Source: Planctomycetaceae bacterium (GTDB taxonomy: Bacteria > Planctomycetota > Planctomycetia > Planctomycetales > Planctomycetaceae). From it: a stretch of DNA of 7,315 nt. Shown here in pieces: positions 5,079 to 7,315 of the stretch (position 1 is the stretch's first letter; each line of letters begins with the position of its first letter). The notes under the pieces were generated by a model, which was given only the letters and a program-made list of their open reading frames with translations, was not told the origin of the DNA and made no database searches. A program made the position numbers and the translations under genes. The stretch lies in NCBI GenBank assembly GCA_020426065.1, contig JAGQQT010000200.1:1-7315 (forward strand). The letters are read 5' to 3'.

Positions 5079-6374
5079 TTAACTGGCGCGAAATGCTCTC
5101 TGCAGTTCTTCCAGCGAGGTTACGCCTTCGGCCACCAGTCGCAGACCTTCATCTTTGAAGTTGAGCATATTCTCTTCGCGGGCTACCTGCTTGATTTCCG
5201 CGCTTCCTTTTCCGGCGGCAACCACTTCCTTCATTTTGTCGGTCATCTCGATCAGTTCAAGCATGGCGACCCGGCCCAGGTATCCACTTCCGCCACAGCG
5301 TTTGCAGACACGGATATCAGCCCCGTCTTCAGCAGAGGGTGGTTTGTATAGAACCTGGGTTTTTTCTGGCAGACCGACTTTCTGGACCAGCTTGGGGTTG
5401 GGCCGATAAGGCTGTTTGCATTTCTCGCAGAGCTTGCGGATCAGTTTCTGCCCAAAGACTCCTTTGAGAGCGGAGGCGACTTTGGCCGGATCTCCTGACA
5501 GCTTGCATAAACTTTCCACAGCGGACGGAGCATCCCGGGCCGTCATTTCCGAAACGATACTCAATCGGCCAGTATGCTCCATGGCAGTATTGAGAGTCTC
5601 GGCATCATTCAGTGGCTCGATATAGGCCACATTGCCTTCCATGCGGGTCAAACGGACTAATTCGGCATCTAATGTTGCATCGGATCGTCGATCAAACTTG
5701 GACACGTTCCCCAGTTCACGATGTCCCGGATCGACAAAACAGAAAGAGGCAAACACGTAGGAGTCGATCCCCCGTAATATTGCCCAGGAGGTAGTTGTTG
5801 TCCCGGAGCCGGGAGGGCCAGCGGCAATCACGATGCCTGGCTTGGAAGTCAGTTCTCGGATTTTCTCCATCACTGCAGGGGAAAATTCAAGTTCCTGGGG
5901 ACTGTACTTCGCGTTCTTGACATCAATCAGGTCAATCGTGAGTCGCTCCGCTCCACCCTGCAGCGGTTTCGATTCCAGCATCACCAGGAATTTTCGATCA
6001 TCCCACTCAGCCCGAATGCCACCTTTCTGAACAGACTTGCGGTTTTTGACATCCAGTCCGGAGACCAGCTTGAGAACCTGGGTGACTGCCATTCCCTCTT
6101 TGGAACTGAGACGTCCACCAGCATATCCAACGCCATCGACAATCAGCTGGACAACAGCCCGTTCACCTTTGGGTTCAATGCGAATCCGCTCCGCACGACG
6201 TTCCAGCCCTTCGGTGATCAGCTCTTTAGCTCTAAGCAGCCCCACCTGAACCAGTCTGGCATGCTCAGTGAAGTCCACTTCCGCGCCGCTGAACGCTCCC
6301 TGGAACATGACCAGGTCCTGTTCATCATCGTAATCTTCTTCCTCTTTGTTCTTTTTGCCAAAACCAAAAATCAC
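5079..6374 (-). CDS. Divergent GspE/PilB-like protein with degenerate nucleotide-binding motifs
   Basis: A 431-residue cytosolic protein of the type II secretion / type IV pilus ATPase superfamily. Residues ~45-155 resemble the N2 domain (E-R-I-R-I-E-P at 62-68, then V-D-G). Residues ~160-310 are the RecA-like core. The P-loop reads G186-P-P-G-S-G-T192-T-T-T: the catalytic Lys is Thr (codon ACA). Around the Walker B site the protein has Y-I-E253-P254-L-N-D-A-E-T where relatives have V-G-E-I-R-D-x-E-T, so the Glu is displaced by one. The Asp-box E-D-P is V-D216?-like (F-V-D-P at 213-216), and the His-box S-T-L-H is replaced by S-E-M-T. The zinc site is intact: C316-x2-C319 and C357-x2-C360, followed by G-x-x-G-R-V-A-M-L-E-L. 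A highly acidic stretch (E11-E19) follows the N-terminus. It is shorter than true GspE (about 500 residues). No other secretion genes are visible. Start: GTG 6374 rather than GTG 6383 (see the ribosome binding site entry). Confidence 0.88.
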   Translation of the reverse strand: MIFGFGKKNKEEEDYDDEQDLVMFQGAFSGAEVDFTEHARLVQVGLLRAKELITEGLERRAERIRIEPKGERAVVQLIVDGVGYAGGRLSSKEGMAVTQVLKLVSGLDVKNRKSVQKGGIRAEWDDRKFLVMLESKPLQGGAERLTIDLIDVKNAKYSPQELEFSPAVMEKIRELTSKPGIVIAAGPPGSGTTTTSWAILRGIDSYVFASFCFVDPGHRELGNVSKFDRRSDATLDAELVRLTRMEGNVAYIEPLNDAETLNTAMEHTGRLSIVSEMTARDAPSAVESLCKLSGDPAKVASALKGVFGQKLIRKLCEKCKQPYRPNPKLVQKVGLPEKTQVLYKPPSAEDGADIRVCKRCGGSGYLGRVAMLELIEMTDKMKEVVAAGKGSAEIKQVAREENMLNFKDEGLRLVAEGVTSLEELQRAFRAS

Positions 6375-6382
6375 GGAAGTCA

Positions 6383-6386
6383 CTCC
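6383..6386 (-). promoter_or_regulatory. Ribosome binding site that decides the GspE-like start
   Basis: On the minus strand GGAG (6386 to 6383) lies 8 bases before the GTG at 6374, a normal spacing. The in-frame GTG at 6383 overlaps the last G of this GGAG and so cannot use it. This trims three residues from the longest reading. A TATTAT that could serve as a -10 lies upstream (6411 to 6406), but the matching -35 is weak, so a separate promoter is uncertain. Confidence 0.65.
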
Positions 6387-6437
6387 ACTTAGCGAGTCAG
6401 ATCAAATAATAAATCAGCCAGCCGGGGCCAGTTCAGC

Positions 6438-7315
6438 TTAGGACCGCAGTCCGTACGTTTCCAGTGTCTTTTTCAGACTGGTCAGTCCCTTTTCATCCAG
6501 GCGGGTCAATGGCAGTCGCATCTCTCCCGGGCCGCGTCCGAGAAGTTCGTAGGCTGCTTTGACCGGAATCGGATTTGTTGCCAGTGAGAGCATGTCCCGA
6601 CAGAGTCCGAACAGCTTGAAATGCAGCTGGCGCGCTTTGTCCCATTCTCCCGCTCGAGCGGCATCAACCATTGCTTTGACATCGGCCGGGACAAGATTTC
6701 CCACCACAGAAACAACTCCGCCTCCACCCATGGACATCAGTGGCAGAGTGAGACTGTCATCACCGGACAGAACAGTCAGATTGGAGCCAGCCAGAATCTG
6801 GGAAGCCTGATCCATCGATCCGGTGGCTTCCTTGACCGCCACAATGTTGGGAAGCTCACCCAGACGGTTGATCGTATCGGGTTCCACATTCTTGGCAGAT
6901 CGACCGGGAATGTTGTAAACCACCACTGGCAGTTCACCTTCTTCGGCCACAGCCTTGTAGTGCTCGTAGAAACCTTCCTGCATCGGCTTGTTGTAATAGG
7001 GTGAAACTACCAGTGCGCCATCTGCACCTGCCTTGCGAGCCTGTTTGGTCAGTCGAATCGCCTCGGCAGTACTGTTGGATCCGGTTCCGGCCATCACTTT
7101 CGCACGGCCAGCAGCCTGTTCGCAAACAACGGCAATGACACGGTCGTGTTCATCGTGAGAGAGGGTTGGACTCTCGCCGGTTGTGCCACAGGGTGCCAGA
7201 CCCTCAATCCCGGCGGCAATCAGTTGGTCGACAAGCTTACGCAGTCCGGACTCATCCACGCGATCATCTTTGAAGGGAGTGAGCAGCGCCACCGTCACTC
7301 CACAGAATGCATCCC
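6438..7315 (-). CDS. dapA: 4-hydroxy-tetrahydrodipicolinate synthase (DapA), 5' end outside window
   Basis: Condenses pyruvate with aspartate semialdehyde, the first committed step toward diaminopimelate and lysine, in the cytosol. It is a homotetrameric TIM barrel of the class I aldolase type. Numbering from the GTG at 7298: Schiff-base Lys K156 in V-K-E-A-T-G, Tyr Y128 in Y-N-I-P-G-R with R133, the T39-T40 pair in C-G-T-T-G-E-S, and Y101-Y102 in S-P-Y-Y-N-K-P. All sit exactly 5 below the E. coli numbers. Residues matching the E. coli lysine-inhibition site are present too (H48, H51, N75, E79, Y101), although E. coli Ala49 is Pro here, so feedback control is plausible. The frame stays open upstream (D-A-F-C-G before V-T-V-A), and family N-termini carry F-x-G just there. 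The true start is therefore a few codons beyond the window and GTG 7298 is internal. The TAA at 6440-6438 ends it; the GspE-like gene follows in the same direction. Confidence 0.96.
   Translation of the reverse strand, partial: DAFCGVTVALLTPFKDDRVDESGLRKLVDQLIAAGIEGLAPCGTTGESPTLSHDEHDRVIAVVCEQAAGRAKVMAGTGSNSTAEAIRLTKQARKAGADGALVVSPYYNKPMQEGFYEHYKAVAEEGELPVVVYNIPGRSAKNVEPDTINRLGELPNIVAVKEATGSMDQASQILAGSNLTVLSGDDSLTLPLMSMGGGGVVSVVGNLVPADVKAMVDAARAGEWDKARQLHFKLFGLCRDMLSLATNPIPVKAAYELLGRGPGEMRLPLTRLDEKGLTSLKKTLETYGLRS

Noticed and set aside
5760..5830. Frameshift or sequencing error as the reason for the missing Walker A lysine.
   Set aside because: The frame runs cleanly through the P-loop with normal flanking residues, and the other catalytic motifs are altered too, so a single base error would not explain the pattern.
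6384..6437. Independent promoter for the GspE-like gene (TATTAT at 6411-6406 on the minus strand).
   Set aside because: The -10 is good, but the best -35 (CTGAAC) matches only three of six positions at 19 bases spacing, so I mention it only in the start-site entry.

Overview
The window most resembles a planctomycete genome of moderate G+C, something like the Gimesia/Rubinisphaera group. This is an inference from gene types and protein style, not from a marker gene. The main clues are a secreted formylglycine sulfatase fused to a DUF1080 (3-keto-disaccharide hydrolase) domain, a run of exported proteins, a divergent GspE-like protein beside dapA, and loosely packed genes with individual promoters. 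There are no mobile elements, tRNA or rRNA genes, or CRISPR arrays, and no gene-free stretch longer than 300 bases. The longest gap is about 183 bases, ahead of the esterase gene.

Plus strand, left part: the window opens inside the 3' end of a gene that may encode a UxaE-like tagaturonate epimerase. A complete AlkD-family DNA alkylation repair gene follows. Three genes for exported proteins come next: a small alpha/beta hydrolase (esterase/peptidase type), a 144-residue orphan with a signal peptide and a beta-rich lipocalin-like pattern, and the 756-residue sulfatase-DUF1080 fusion. Each of the three has its own upstream region with a perfect short dyad. The orphan also has a recognisable promoter and a strong Shine-Dalgarno sequence. 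Together they could act on sulfated polysaccharide outside the cytoplasm, but only the sulfatase fusion points directly at that substrate.

Minus strand, right part: dapA (lysine and diaminopimelate synthesis; its 5' end is cut by the window edge) is followed 63 bases later by a GspE/PilB-like gene. A strong GC-rich hairpin at 5010-5046 lies between the convergent sulfatase and GspE-like genes and probably terminates both transcripts.

The most unusual item is the GspE-like protein. It keeps the overall fold and the tetracysteine zinc site, but it has lost the Walker A lysine (threonine instead) and the usual Walker B, Asp-box and His-box residues, so it is probably a non-catalytic relative of the secretion and pilus ATPases. 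The sulfatase also has a non-standard formylglycine motif (C-W-V-S-R, with valine in place of the usual proline).
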